A DNA stretch of 64,000 bases from JACRCT01 sp049841135 (GTDB lineage Bacteria; Myxococcota; Myxococcia; Myxococcales; UBA5297). The stretch is from the NCBI GenBank assembly GCA_049841135.1, contig JASGHK010000004.1:310001-374000 (forward strand), written 5' to 3'. This document shows, piece after piece, positions 19,863 to 31,764 of the stretch. A program made the position numbers and the translations under genes. The number at the start of each line of letters is the position of its first letter. Position 1 is the first letter of the stretch. Under the pieces are notes generated by a model. It saw nothing but the letters and a program-made list of their open reading frames with translations. It searched no databases and was not told the DNA's origin.

Positions 19863-20585
19863 TCACGCCAGTCTCATCAGCTCCAGCATCTCGCGGACGG
19901 CGCGCTCCATGCCGACCAGAACCGCGCGGGCCACGATCGAGTGTCCGATGTTCAGCTCGCTGATCTCCTCGATGCGCGCCACCTCCTGCACGTTCTCGTA
20001 GTTGAGCCCGTGGCCGGCGGCGACGTTCATTCCCAGCTTGGAGGCCGCCTTGGCGCAGTCGACGATCCGCCCGAGCTCGGCGGCGCGCTCCTTGGCAGTC
20101 CGGGCGTCGCAGAAGCGGCCGGTGTGCAGCTCGATGCGCGTGGCGTCGGCCTTGTGGGCGGCGCGGACCTGGTCGATGTCCGGGTCGATGAAGAGCGAGA
20201 CGTCGATCTCCGCGTCGCGCAGCGTCTTGACGACCTTGCGCACGTCGTCGCGCCGGCTGACCACGTCGAGCCCGCCCTCGGTGGTCAGCTCCTCGCGGCG
20301 CTCGGGGACCAGCGTGGAGATATCCGGCTTGACCTCGTAGGCGATCTTCACGAGCTCGGCGGTGGCGCTCATCTCGAGATTGAGCGCGGTCTTGACCGTC
20401 TCCCGCATGATCTTGAGGTCCCGGTCCTGGATGTGCCGGCGGTCCTCGCGCAGGTGCAAGGTGATCTGGTGCGCGCCTCCGAGCTCGGCGAGCGCCGCGG
20501 CGGTCACCGGGTCGGGGTAGCGGGCCTTGCGGGCCTGGCGCAGGGTGGCGACGTGGTCGATGTTGACGCCCAGGCGTGCGGTCAT
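19863..20585 (-). CDS. pdxJ: Pyridoxine 5'-phosphate synthase
   Basis: PdxJ makes pyridoxine 5'-phosphate from deoxyxylulose 5-phosphate and an aminoacetone phosphate. The 240-residue length is normal. Family motifs are clear: LGVNIDHVATLRQAR at the start, HQITLHLREDRRHIQD, FIDPDIDQVRAA, ELHTGRFCDA and AGHGLNYENV, and ISELNIGHSIVARA at the end. Its start overlaps the stop of the upstream hydrolase by four bases (ATGA). It is followed by nnr, tsaE and a DUF6178 gene in one probable operon. Confidence 0.96.
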   Translation of the reverse strand: MTARLGVNIDHVATLRQARKARYPDPVTAAALAELGGAHQITLHLREDRRHIQDRDLKIMRETVKTALNLEMSATAELVKIAYEVKPDISTLVPERREELTTEGGLDVVSRRDDVRKVVKTLRDAEIDVSLFIDPDIDQVRAAHKADATRIELHTGRFCDARTAKERAAELGRIVDCAKAASKLGMNVAAGHGLNYENVQEVARIEEISELNIGHSIVARAVLVGMERAVREMLELMRLA

Positions 20586-21439
20586 GGCTTGTCTCCTGGA
20601 TGGGGAGCGGAGGGGCCGAAGCCGGCCCGGCGCTCGAAGTGGGAAAGCACGGCGTCGGCGAGCAGGCGCGGCGACTCCTCGGCCGGCGAGTGGCCGCAGC
20701 CGGGCACCACCACCAGCTCGGCTCCGGGGATGGCGCGGGAGAGCGAGTGGCCGAGCGAGACGGGGAACATCGGGTCCTTCTCGCCCCAGACGACCAGCGC
20801 CGGGATCTGGAGCTTCCCGAGCCGGTCGTGGCCGTCCCAGCCGGCGATGCCGCGCACGCCGGAGAGCATCGTCTCCCAGTAGTGCGGGCGCGCGCTCGCG
20901 TTGGCGTAGGCGTCGATGACTTCCGGATCGAGCCGGTGCGCGTCGCCGTAGAGCCAGGTCAGGTAGAGGCGGACCGCGGTGCGGCTTGCGGGCGCGTAGG
21001 TCGGCACGCGGAAGATCGCCTCGCCCAGCACCGGCACCGCCGTCAGGCGCGCGGGGAGCGGCAGCTGAACCGGCACGTCGACCAGCCCCAGCGAGGCGAC
21101 TCGCCCCGGCTTGAGCAGCGCCATCTCGATGGACGTCAGCCCGCCGAACGAGTGGCCGATGACGGCGAACCGGCCCTCGGGCACGAGCACGTCCATCAGC
21201 GAGTCGAGCACCAGCGCGACCTCGCGCGGCGCGAGCGGACCAACCCGGGTCTCCGACCAGCCGCAGCCCGGCATGTCGACGGCGACGAGCCGGTAGCCCG
21301 GAAGGTCGAAGCGCTCCCAGATGTGCGAGGTGGCGCCCAGCCCGTGGACGAGCAGGACCGTGGGGCCGAAGCCGCCGATGCGCACGTGCAGGCGGCGGCC
21401 GAGGACCGTGTACTCAAGGCTGGCGAGACGGGGGCGCAT
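20582..21439 (-). CDS. Alpha/beta hydrolase
   Basis: The 285-residue protein has the full alpha/beta-hydrolase set: oxyanion region VHGLGATSHIW (about residue 32), nucleophile elbow GHSFGG (about residue 97), acid in WGEKDPMFP and the catalytic His in PGCGHSPAEE. Substrate cannot be predicted; esterase or haloalkane/acyl hydrolase subfamilies are all possible. It is the first gene of the pdxJ operon and overlaps pdxJ by four bases. Confidence 0.85.
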   Translation of the reverse strand: MRPRLASLEYTVLGRRLHVRIGGFGPTVLLVHGLGATSHIWERFDLPGYRLVAVDMPGCGWSETRVGPLAPREVALVLDSLMDVLVPEGRFAVIGHSFGGLTSIEMALLKPGRVASLGLVDVPVQLPLPARLTAVPVLGEAIFRVPTYAPASRTAVRLYLTWLYGDAHRLDPEVIDAYANASARPHYWETMLSGVRGIAGWDGHDRLGKLQIPALVVWGEKDPMFPVSLGHSLSRAIPGAELVVVPGCGHSPAEESPRLLADAVLSHFERRAGFGPSAPHPGDKP

Positions 21440-21587
21440 GAGGGGCGCGTATCGTAGTCGCTCGACTACCGAGCGGCAATGAATGCCTCCGCGGGCCGGT
21501 CTCGCAAGCGCCCGGATTCACCCGGGTTCTTGGCGAATCGTGAAAGCCCGCTTTCCAAGTCGGCGTACTTACTGAGGAATCTCGAAT

Positions 21588-21618
21588 CGGCCCGCAACGA
21601 TCATATGGGTTGCGGCGG
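21588..21618 (+). promoter_or_regulatory. 31-base element shared with 38953-38983 (copy A)
   Basis: This element matches a stretch at 38953-38983 with only two differences; the shared core is CGATCATATGGGTTGCG. CCGCAAC and GTTGCGG form an imperfect inverted repeat around the AT-rich centre. It lies in a gene-free stretch just before the tandem arrays. Function is unknown; a regulator site or the promoter of a small RNA are options. Confidence 0.5.
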
Positions 21619-21640
21619 CTCCCTGCCGACTTTGCGTCAT

Positions 21641-21921
21641 CTTCCTGAATGTGAGCGTCTTCGGCGCGCCGGGTGTGGGCCCGGCTTCCACGCCGGGGTC
21701 ACCTTCCTGAAAGTGAGCGTCTTGGGCGCGCCGGGTGTGGGCCCGGCTTCCACGCCGGGGTCACCTTCTTGAAAGTGAGCGTCTTGGGCGCGCCGGGTGT
21801 GGGCCCGGCTTCCACGCCGGGGTCACCTTCCTGAAAGTGAGCGTCTTGGGCGCGCCGGGTGTGGACCCGGCTTCCACGCCGGGGTCACCTTACTGAAAGT
21901 GAGCGTCTTGGGCGCGCCGGG
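21641..21921 (+). repeat. 62-base tandem array, about 4.5 units
   Basis: Units start a period of exactly 62 bases apart (GTGAGCGTCT at 21651, 21713, 21775, 21837 and 21899). The units contain GGCCCGGCTTCCACGCCGGG, which folds as a short hairpin (CCCGGC/GCCGGG). Few differences separate the units. The last unit is cut at GGCGCGCCGGG, where the array turns into the opposite-facing one. Reading frames across this tract are an artefact of the periodicity. Confidence 0.9.
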
Positions 21922-21924
21922 CCA

Positions 21925-22113
21925 CACCCAGCGCGCCTCAGATTTTCTGATTCGATGGTTGTCCCCGGCGTGGAAGCCGGGCCCGCACCCAGCGCGCCTC
22001 AGATTTCCAGATTCGATGGTTGTCCCCGGCGTGGAAGCCGGGCCCGCACCCAGCGCGCCTCAGATTTCCAGATTCGATGGTTGTCCCCGGCGTGGAAGCG
22101 CGTGGAAGCCCGG
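21925..22113 (-). repeat. 61-base tandem array, three units, facing the 62-base array
   Basis: Units start at 21925, 21986 and 22047 with CACCCAGCGCGCCTCAG and carry CCCCGGCGTGGAAGCCGGG. That core is the reverse complement of the core in the neighbouring array, so the two arrays face each other like a giant interrupted palindrome. The final unit contains a short internal duplication (GCGTGGAAG). No gene is seen in 21440-22179. Confidence 0.88.
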
Positions 22114-22179
22114 CACTACCCCGACGCAGAGAGTCCTAGTCGAGACCGCGGTAGCCACTCGGGACACGACCGAACGCTT

Positions 22180-22671
22180 CTACCCCGCATCGATCGGGAA
22201 GGCCTGCTCGGCCTCGGCGATGACGCCGTGGTCGGCCTCGAGCACGCGCACCCGCGCGAAGCACCAGACCTTGCCCTCGCGCTGCACGTCGATGGCCTCG
22301 AAGGGCACGAAGACCTCGCGGTCGTAGGCCGTGGCCTCGTCGGAGGCTGGCTTGAGGATCTCGTAGACGTTGAGCAGTCCCGTCGAGTCGGCGAAGGTCG
22401 CGAGCCGGCTCTTGAACTGGCCCTGCTCCTGGTCGTGCAGCGTGGTCTCGATCACCAGCTTGAACCTGGAGAGGTTCGAGACCTCCAGCTTGAAGACGAC
22501 GTTCAGGCCCTTCTTGCCACCCTTCTCCACCGGCTTGACCACCTGCACGTCGCCCACGAAGGCCTTGCCCGGCAACGGATGCGCCACCTTCTCGTCGAGC
22601 CCGCCGCCCAGCGGCTTGCCTGCATTCAGCTCGGAGCGCTGCTGCTTCTTGTACCGGTCGACGATGGTCAT
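22180..22671 (-). CDS. Hypothetical 163-residue protein
   Basis: I do not recognise a family. The protein begins MTIVDRYKKQQRSELNAGK, has no signal peptide, and its middle (residues about 40-150) is predicted by eye to be beta-rich (KGLNVVFKLEVSNLSRFKLV, EVFVPFEAIDVQREGKVWCF). It could be a cytoplasmic adaptor. It lies 36 bases after the lipoprotein gene on the same strand, and a dispersed repeat (22678-22696) sits in that gap. Confidence 0.55.
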   Translation of the reverse strand: MTIVDRYKKQQRSELNAGKPLGGGLDEKVAHPLPGKAFVGDVQVVKPVEKGGKKGLNVVFKLEVSNLSRFKLVIETTLHDQEQGQFKSRLATFADSTGLLNVYEILKPASDEATAYDREVFVPFEAIDVQREGKVWCFARVRVLEADHGVIAEAEQAFPIDAG

Positions 22672-22677
22672 GGTCCC

Positions 22678-22696
22678 TCGACAGGCTCGGGGTGTC
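22678..22696 (-). repeat. Dispersed repeat copy 3, inverted
   Basis: TCGACAGGCTCGGGGTGTC is the reverse complement of the dispersed repeat with one mismatch. It lies in the 36-base gap between two minus-strand genes. Confidence 0.6.
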
Positions 22697-22707
22697 GGGC
22701 GTTGCCG

Positions 22708-24024
22708 CTACTGGCACACGATGCGGCGGACGTAGAGGTCGGTCTGGCCGAGCTTGATGTTGGCGTCGAAGGCCACCGCGAAGCCGCCGTCGATGCGCGC
22801 CAGCCGCACCCTCCGCCCGACGAGGTCGAAGGCGCCCAGGCCCAGGCCCTCCTCGGCGGACAGCTCGAGGGGCGCGTCGGCCGGGGTGCGGAAGATCTTG
22901 ATCGCCACCCGCGGGGTCCCGGACGAGTCGTCGAGGTGCGCGAGCGCGGTCGCGGTCCCGCTCACCGAGACGTCGTAGCGGGCCGCCCGCTTGAAGGTGG
23001 AGAACGGCACCGGCCCGGCCAGCGTCGAGCCGTCCTTGCCCAGCCAGACCAGGCGCGCGCCCTCGACGCCGTCGGCCACCGCCACCGCCGCCATGTCCTG
23101 GCCGAGCGAGAGCCGGCAGCCGAAGGTGGCCTGGTCGGTCGCCCCGGGGATGGCGAGCGCGGTCTTCACCGGCTCGAGCGCCGCGTCCGCGGCCATCGGC
23201 CAGATCGCCAGCGTGTCCTGGCCCTCCGCGGAGACCAGCCCGCACGCCACGCCGGTGTCGTCGGCGTGCCGCCACTCGAGGTCCCAGTCGTTGTACTTGC
23301 GCCCGTTGCGGCCGAGCTCGGTGCTGTCCAGGAGCTCGCCCTCGAGGCCATAGCGGTTGACGAAGACCTGCTGCTCTCCCGTCGCCAGCGCCTTGGCCAG
23401 CGCCAGCGTCCGCCCGCCCGAAGCCTCGCGCGCCGCGGCGATGGACAGGAAGCCATCGTGCTGGGCCCACTCCTTGGCCACGCCGGTGCCGTCGAAGAAG
23501 GCCAGGCGCGTGTAGGGGTAGAGGGGGCTGGTCGAGTCGTCGAAGTTGCCGGCCACGAAGTAGACGCCGTCGGCGTAGTCGATGGCCCGGGGGACGGTGC
23601 TGCCGTCGATCGTTCCCATCGTCTCGTCGGACAGGAGCGTTCCGCCGGTGTCGACGACCGCCAGCTTGCGGTAGCTCTGGTTCCACGAGTAGGCGACCGC
23701 GAGCCTGCCGTCCCCGAACGTCAAGTCCGCCAGCTCGTGGAGCTCGCCCTGCCCTGTCAGCCGCACGGCCTGCTCCGGCGGCTCGAGCTTGCACGTGAGC
23801 ACTCCGCCGTCCGCCGCGGTGCCGCCGGCGTCGGCCGTCGCAATCGAGCCCGCGTCACGCCTGGAGATCACCGCCGCATCGGCCGACGGGGCGCCGGCGT
23901 CGGTGCCGGGCCAGACGGCTGCATCGTGCTTGGAGGGGCTCCCGGCGTCCGAGCGGGAGGTACTGGGGCTCCCGCCGCATGCAGCCAGAAGCGCGGCCAA
24001 CAACCCCCAGCGAATCGTCCTCAT
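22708..24024 (-). CDS. Lipoprotein with Asp/Ala/Gly linker and a propeller-like body
   Basis: The 438-residue product has a lipoprotein signal (WGLLAALLAACGGS), then a 60-residue linker with repeated D-A-G and D-A-A steps. The rest is beta-rich with repeated strand pairs such as LAVVDTGGTLLSDETMG and DVSVSGTATALAHLDDSSG, suggesting a beta-propeller exposed on the cell surface. No catalytic residues can be identified. It is transcribed away from a glycosyltransferase at 24.1 kb. Confidence 0.7.
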   Translation of the reverse strand: MRTIRWGLLAALLAACGGSPSTSRSDAGSPSKHDAAVWPGTDAGAPSADAAVISRRDAGSIATADAGGTAADGGVLTCKLEPPEQAVRLTGQGELHELADLTFGDGRLAVAYSWNQSYRKLAVVDTGGTLLSDETMGTIDGSTVPRAIDYADGVYFVAGNFDDSTSPLYPYTRLAFFDGTGVAKEWAQHDGFLSIAAAREASGGRTLALAKALATGEQQVFVNRYGLEGELLDSTELGRNGRKYNDWDLEWRHADDTGVACGLVSAEGQDTLAIWPMAADAALEPVKTALAIPGATDQATFGCRLSLGQDMAAVAVADGVEGARLVWLGKDGSTLAGPVPFSTFKRAARYDVSVSGTATALAHLDDSSGTPRVAIKIFRTPADAPLELSAEEGLGLGAFDLVGRRVRLARIDGGFAVAFDANIKLGQTDLYVRRIVCQ

Positions 24025-24146
24025 CCTGTGCTTCTCCTCCAGCGGGCCCGCCGGCGGCGGATCGTAGCACGATGTCAGCGGGCCTCCCCCGGCCTAACTT
24101 CACCGAAGCGAGGCGGAGGGCGACGCCCCGCCGGGGGGCTGGCGCC

Positions 24147-25270
24147 ATGGCGCGGGTCGAGCGCGAGCACGTCCGGAGGCGACCGACACTTCGGGTGGCG
24201 ATGGTGTCCACGCCATTCGTGCCGGTGCCTCCTGCCCAGTACGGCGGCACCGAGCTGGTGGTGGCCGAGCTGGTCGACGGCCTGTTCGCGCACGGCGCCC
24301 AGGTGACGCTGTTCGCCACCGGCGACTCGACGGGCGGGTTCCGGGCGCGCTGCAGCGTCAAGTCGCGCTTCGAGCGCCCGGCCTGGCCACCCAGCGACTC
24401 CCTGGAAGCTCGAGCACTGCGCCGCCGCCCTGCGCCACCTGATGGCCGAGGCCGGCGGGTACGACCTCGTGCACGCCCACTGCGCGAGCCTCTTGCCCTT
24501 CGCCTCGATGCTCGACGTTCCCGTGGTCTACACGCTGCACCACCAGTTCCGGGCCGACCTGGCGCGGCTGTACCAGGCGCACCCGGAGGTGACCTACGTG
24601 TCCATCAGCCGGCGGCAGCTGCAGCTCATCGGCCCGTTCCCGCGCAGCGCGGTTGTCCACCACGGCATCGACCCGGCGCGCTACCGGCTGGACGAACCGA
24701 AGCGCGACACGGTGGCGTTCTTGGGCCGGCTCTCGCAGGTGAAGGGCCCGCACATCGCGGTGGACGTGGCGCGGCGGGCAGGGCTCAAGCTTCGCGTCGG
24801 CGGCCGGGCGCACGAGGACGACCGCAGCTACTTCATGGCCGAGGTGGCCTGGCGGCTGCGGCAGGACCACGTCGAGTACCTGGGCGAAGCTCTCGCACGA
24901 GCCGAAGGTGGCGCTCTTGTCCACGGCGCGGGCGCTGCTCTTCCCCATCGACTGGGAGGAGCCGTTCGGCCTGGTCGCCATCGAGGCCATGCTCTGCGGC
25001 TGCCCGGTCATCGCCTTCGGCCGCGGGGCGATCCCGGAGATCATCGAAGAGGGCGTCACCGGGTTCGTGGCGCGAGACCCGGAGCACATGGTGGAGCTCC
25101 TCCACGGGCCCGCCTCGCCCGAGCGCTTCGACCGCGTGCAGTGCCGCCGCCGAGCCGCGCTGCGCTTCGGGGCCTCGCGGATGACCGACGACTACCTCGC
25201 GGTCTATCAGCGGGCGGTGCGCGACTTCGCCGGGCTGTCGGAGGCGCAGGCGGAGCTGCCGCCGGCGTAG
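24147..25270 (+). CDS. Family 4 glycosyltransferase with two +1 frameshifts
   Basis: With two single extra bases removed the product is about 373 residues. Motifs are TPFVPVPPAQYGGTELVVAEL at the N-terminus, HHGIDPARY, VAFLGRLSQVKGPHIAV and the donor-site EEPFGLVAIEAMLCGCPVIA with its Ex7E pattern. Extra bases lie at 24405-24411 and 24886-24892; both read GAAGCTC where GAGCTC gives SLELEHCAAALRHLM and YLGELSHEPKVALL. Repairing both gives a continuous GT-B enzyme. Such enzymes move a sugar from a nucleotide donor; the acceptor is unknown. The ATG at 24147 is a choice among several. Confidence 0.8.
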
Positions 25271-25315
25271 GGGCTGGAGCCCGAAACCCGCGACTTCGCG
25301 AGTCATCTCAAGCCC

Positions 25316-27379
<2,064 letters not shown>

Positions 27380-27418
27380 TCCCGACTCCAAGCCTCCGAG
27401 CGACGAGCTCGGCGGCGG

Positions 27419-28828
27419 CTATTCGGCGCGCAGGTGCTTCTTGACCTGGAAGCCTTCGCCGATGGCCTTGAAGAGCTGGGTGTTGCGCGCCTTGGCCGTC
27501 CCCGCGACGCCGAACAAGGTGAAGGCCCGCCCGTCGGGAGCGCGCGTCACCACCACCAGCAGCTCACCGGCTCGCGTGCTGACCTCCCAGCCCTCGGTCT
27601 CCAGCTCGGACAGTCCGTCGGGGACCAGGCGGTCGTTCTTTCGAGGCGGCGCCGTCGAGCCTTCGCTGATCGGCGCGAGCAGGTTGCGAAGCTCCGCGCC
27701 CGGAGGCTGCCGGGTCTGCAGCATTCCGCCCACGAAGCTGCCGTCGCTCGTCGCGAAGCCGAGCTTGAGGCCCACCGAGCGCCAGGGCTCGGGCAGGCTC
27801 TTCTCGACGTCCTTGGGCCGCGGATAGAGGTTCACGTTCCCCGGCACCCGCAGCGAGACGCCCGCCGACCTGTCCTCGTAGGCTCCGGGGTCATCTTCCT
27901 CCAGCCCGGCCTCCGTGCCGCCCGGCCTGCGCGCCGCCAGCGCCGGGACGATCACCGCCGCCAGCGCGACCGCCACCCCGATGCCTCCCAACGCGCTGCG
28001 CGCGGCCTGCGCCGAGATCAGCAGCGCGCCGGCGAGGCATGCGCTGGGGACGAGCAGGAGCGCCGCGGCCACCGGCTGCTTGAAGCTCACCGCCAGCGCC
28101 CCGCCGTAGGCGATGAAGATGCCCACCGCCAGCCAGGCGACGAACTTGCCGGCGCTGACGTCGCGCACCAGCAGGATGGCCGCGATGAGCGCCGCGCCAC
28201 CGGCGATGAGGCCGATGGGGCTCAGCCCGAAGAGCACCCCGAGCATCCCCGCCGCCGCCTGGGCGAAGAGGACGGCGGCCGGCGCGGTGTTGGGGCCGGC
28301 CCGCCCCCGCATGGTCATCGAGACCGAGTTCTCGCCCGTGCCCAGCTCATCCTTGGGGCTGGGCTTGGGCGGCGGCTTGAGCCCGGCCTCCTCGTACCAG
28401 CTCGAGCGATCCTTCACCGCCATCGGCTGGAGGGGCTCGGGAGGCTCGGGCTCGGCGGGCTTGGGGCGCGCCGCAACCTGGGAGGCGCGCGGCGGCTTGG
28501 CGGCTGGAGGCTTCGGCGCAGGAGGCGAGGCGGGAGGAGCCCTCTCCTCCTTCGCGGCGACCGGCATGCGGGTGCGCTCTGAATCCTCGTCCTCGTCGTC
28601 GGCCGGCGCCAGGCCGGCTCCCGGGCGGCGCCCGGGTGGGGCCATCGTCGACTCCGGATCCAGCTTGCGGGCCCCGCGATCGGCGATGGTGGCGTCGCCC
28701 GGCTCCTCGTCGCCCAGCGTCGGGATGCGCGCGACGACCTGGGAGGCACGGCGCGGGTCGGCGATGGTGCCGCACTCTCGGCACTTGCCCTGGAAGACCG
28801 CGCCGCTTCCGCACTTCGGGCAGGACAT
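27419..28828 (-). CDS. Zinc-ribbon membrane protein
   Basis: The 469-residue product starts with a zinc ribbon (CPKCGSGAVFQGKCRECG, residues 3-20). A long disordered Pro/Ala/Glu-rich region follows to about residue 175. About six membrane helices lie between residues 185 and 310. A soluble C-terminal domain includes AYEDRSAGVSLRVPGNVNLYP. This layout is common in myxobacterial hypothetical membrane proteins; function is unknown. It precedes a PilZ gene by a 28-base gap at the other end, with the two genes on the same strand. Confidence 0.7.
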   Translation of the reverse strand: MSCPKCGSGAVFQGKCRECGTIADPRRASQVVARIPTLGDEEPGDATIADRGARKLDPESTMAPPGRRPGAGLAPADDEDEDSERTRMPVAAKEERAPPASPPAPKPPAAKPPRASQVAARPKPAEPEPPEPLQPMAVKDRSSWYEEAGLKPPPKPSPKDELGTGENSVSMTMRGRAGPNTAPAAVLFAQAAAGMLGVLFGLSPIGLIAGGAALIAAILLVRDVSAGKFVAWLAVGIFIAYGGALAVSFKQPVAAALLLVPSACLAGALLISAQAARSALGGIGVAVALAAVIVPALAARRPGGTEAGLEEDDPGAYEDRSAGVSLRVPGNVNLYPRPKDVEKSLPEPWRSVGLKLGFATSDGSFVGGMLQTRQPPGAELRNLLAPISEGSTAPPRKNDRLVPDGLSELETEGWEVSTRAGELLVVVTRAPDGRAFTLFGVAGTAKARNTQLFKAIGEGFQVKKHLRAE

Positions 28829-28856
28829 GTGTGAGCTTCCCCCTGACGCCTCTAGC

Positions 28857-29243
28857 TCAAGTCTTGCCGGGCTTCTCCAGGAGCCGGCCGGACAGCAGCG
28901 GCCCCAGGCTGTCGTGCATCATCTTCTCGACGACGCTCTCGAAGTCGGCGCGCTGGCGCGGGTCGGTGTAGACGAAGCGGATGCCCATGCCGGGCTCCTC
29001 GCCGTCACCGCGGGCCCAGGCCACCTCCCCCAGCAGCTCGAACGGCGCCTCGCGGTGCGGCACGGAGAGCTTGAAGAGGAACTGGGTCCCCACCGGCAGC
29101 GGTTTCTTCGTCTTGATGAACGTGCCGCCCTTGGAGATGTTCTTGGTGTAGTCCGCGAAGAAGCTGTTGACCTTGCGGTACTCGACCTTGAGCTCGATCG
29201 GCGCCCGAGGACTGTTGCGAAAGTCTGACGGGTTCTCGGGCAA
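28857..29243 (-). CDS. PilZ-domain protein (Myxococcus paralogous type), TTG start
   Basis: The 128-residue product contains RAPIELKVEYRKVNSFFADY and NISKGGTFIKTKKPLPVGTQ, the PilZ pattern of the TIGR02266 type. PilZ domains bind cyclic di-GMP, but the usual RxxxR is only RAPIE here, so binding is uncertain. The TTG start at 29243 is preferred because GGAGGAG sits five bases upstream; earlier in-frame ATG codons overlap the divergent gene. Myxobacteria often have such proteins in motility and signalling. Confidence 0.8.
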   Translation of the reverse strand: MPENPSDFRNSPRAPIELKVEYRKVNSFFADYTKNISKGGTFIKTKKPLPVGTQFLFKLSVPHREAPFELLGEVAWARGDGEEPGMGIRFVYTDPRQRADFESVVEKMMHDSLGPLLSGRLLEKPGKT

Positions 29244-29394
29244 GTGCTCCTCCGAACTGCAGGACTTCGACCTCGGCGCATCGCTCCGCCCCGAACCGAA
29301 GTCTTTGAATCGAGGGCCATTATAGTGGCCCGCGGCCTCCGGTCCAGATTCCGTGCTCGACGCGTGCCGGCCGCATTGCGAGAGTAGCCAGCCC

Positions 29395-31705
29395 ATGCCG
29401 GTCCCCCGCTTCGTCCAGGCCTCCCTCGTGGTCGCACGCCGCCCCGCCGTGGGCGTCTCGCTCGTCGTCAGCGCGCTCGCCGGCTCGCTCTTGACCCGGC
29501 TGCCGCTGTTCGAGGTCCCGGGCTACGAGCTGGCGAGCGCCATGGGACTCCTGCTGGCCGTCGCCGGGGCCATCGCCGGCTTCGTCTCGGCCCGGCAGGC
29601 TCGCACCGCCCCGCCCGCCTCCGCGCTCTCGGCCTGGCTCCACGCGATCGCGCCCTGCCTGGCGACGCTGCTCTTCCCCTTCCTGGCCGCGGTCGTCTCC
29701 GCGCTGCTCTCCACCCGCTGCAGCCCGTGGATGGGCGCGCCGTTCTACCTGGTCATCCCCGTCCCCACCGTGCTGCTCGCGTGTGCGGTCGGCGTGGTGC
29801 TCGGCTTGTCGGTCCAGCGGGCCTTCGTCGCCGGCCTGGCGTACTTCGGCCTCGTCCTCGCGACGGTGGCTGCGAGCCTCTGGCCTCTGTGGGAGGGCCC
29901 GCAGGTCTTCGCGCTCAACCACCTGGTCGGCTACTTCCCCGGGCCGCTCTACGACGAGTCGCTGCCGCTCGAGCCGCGCCTGCTCTTCTACCGGGCGCTG
30001 ACGCTGGTCTGGACCGCGCTCGCGCTCCTCTTCGCCCACGGCTGGCTCGACCCGCAGAGCGGCCGGCTGGGCAGCCGCTACCGGCGGGGCAAGGGCGTCG
30101 CCGCGGCGATGGCGCTGCTGGTCCTCGCCGTCGCCCTGGCCCGGCTCTTCGAGTTCGACCTCGGGCTGCGCACGCGGCACTCGGACCTGGCGAAGCGGTT
30201 GGACGGCACGAGCGAGACCGCGCACTTCGTGCTGCACTACCCCAAGGGCAAGGACGCGCTCGAGCGCCGCCGGCTGGAGCGCGACGCCGAGTTCAAGTAC
30301 GAGCGGGTCGTCGCCTTCCTGGGCGCGGCGCCCGCCGGGAAGATCCACGCCTGGTTCCACGAGAACGCCGACGTGAAGCGCGCGCGGGTCGGCGCCGCCA
30401 GCACCAACTTCGCCAAGCCCTGGCACCTGGAGCTGCACGTCCACGACGAGGCCTTCCCCCACCGCGTGCTGCGCCACGAGATGGCCCACGACGTGGCCTC
30501 GGCCTTCGGGGCCTGGCCGTTCGGCGTCTCGGCGCGGCTGGGGGTCCTGGTCAACGTCGGGTTGGTCGAGGGCCTGGCGGTGGCCGCCGACGCCGACACC
30601 GAGGAGCTGACGGCGCACCAGTGGGCGGCGGCGATGCGGCGGCTCAAGATCGCCCCGGACATCCGCAACATCGTCGGTCCGGCTGGCTTCTACCGCGAGG
30701 CCGCGGCGCGGGCCTACACCCTCTCCGGCAGCTTCCTGCGCTGGCTGCGCGACACCTTCGGCGCCGAGAAGCTGCGCCGGCTCTACCGCGACGGCGACTT
30801 CGAGGCGGCCTACGGCCGGTCGCTGGACTCGCTCGCCAACGACTGGGAGGCCTACCTCGACCGGGTCGAGCTCGACGAGCGCGCGCTGCACACCGCGCAG
30901 CTCCAGTTCGAGCGCGGCAGCGTGTTCGACCGGCCCTGCGCCCGCGAGATGGCGCTTCTCAAGGCAGAGGCCGACGCCCTGCGCCAGGCCGACCCCGAGC
31001 GGTCCCTCGCGCTCTACCAGCGCTGCGCCGACATCGAGCCCAAGAACCCCGCCTACCTGCGCGCCCAGGCCGAGGTCCGCGCCGGGGTGCGCGACTGGGC
31101 CGGGGCACGCGCGGCGTGGGAGCGGATCCTGGCGATGCCGGAGCAGCCGGCGGGAGTGCAGGCCCGCGCGCTGATGGGCCTGGGCGACGCGCTCTGGTGG
31201 CAGGGCCAGCCGGACGAAGCCAAGACCGCGTACGAGAAGGCGCTCGCGCTCCACCGCGACCGCGGCAGCGACCGGACCGCCTTCGTGAAGATCGAAGCCC
31301 TGGGCGGCCCCGAGGCCGACGCCGCGATCCGCCGCTACTTCGACGAGCCGGAGGCTCCCAGCCATCCTCGGCCTGCAGGAGCTGGCGCTCTCGCACCCCG
31401 AGAACGCGACCGCGCGCTACCTGGTGGGCCGGCAGCTGCTGCAGCACGGGGACCCGGTCGGGGCCGCGCGCTGGCTCGAGCAGTCGCTGGACGTGGGGTT
31501 GAGGGACCTCGAGCTGGCGCGGGAAGCCCGGCGCCAGCTGATCGAGGCGCGCTACCGCGCGGGCGACTGCCCAGGGGCCGTCGCTTCGGCGCAGCCGCTG
31601 ACCACGCGCGGCGACGCCTCGGACCGCGCGTTCGCCCAGGAGTGGCAGGACCGCTGCGCCTTCGAGCTGCGCACCTGGGGCGCGGCGCTCGCGCCGCCGC
31701 GTTGA
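29395..31705 (+). CDS. Membrane metalloprotease-like (HExxH) protein with TPR tail, +1 frameshift
   Basis: The first 280 residues carry about seven to eight membrane helices. A soluble domain follows with the zinc-protease motif HEMAHD (about residue 362) and a downstream ELTAHQW; this resembles the peptidase MA-like fold. C-terminal residues 520-760 form TPR repeats (ALYQRCADIEPKNPAYLRAQ). One extra base at 31351-31357 (GAGGCTC, where GAGCTC restores DEPELPAILGLQELALSHPEN) splits the TPR part. Repaired length is about 769 residues. It may be a membrane-bound protease with a protein-binding tail. Divergent PilZ gene upstream. Confidence 0.75.
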
Positions 31706-31764
31706 CACCTCTTCCGCGCGGTTGGTATTCCGAGAGCCTCTGCACCGCCTCCAGGAGGGAGTCC

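Noticed and set aside
21641..22113. A CRISPR-like array
   Set aside because: Units are contiguous 61-62-base tandem copies with no unique spacers and no cas genes nearby.
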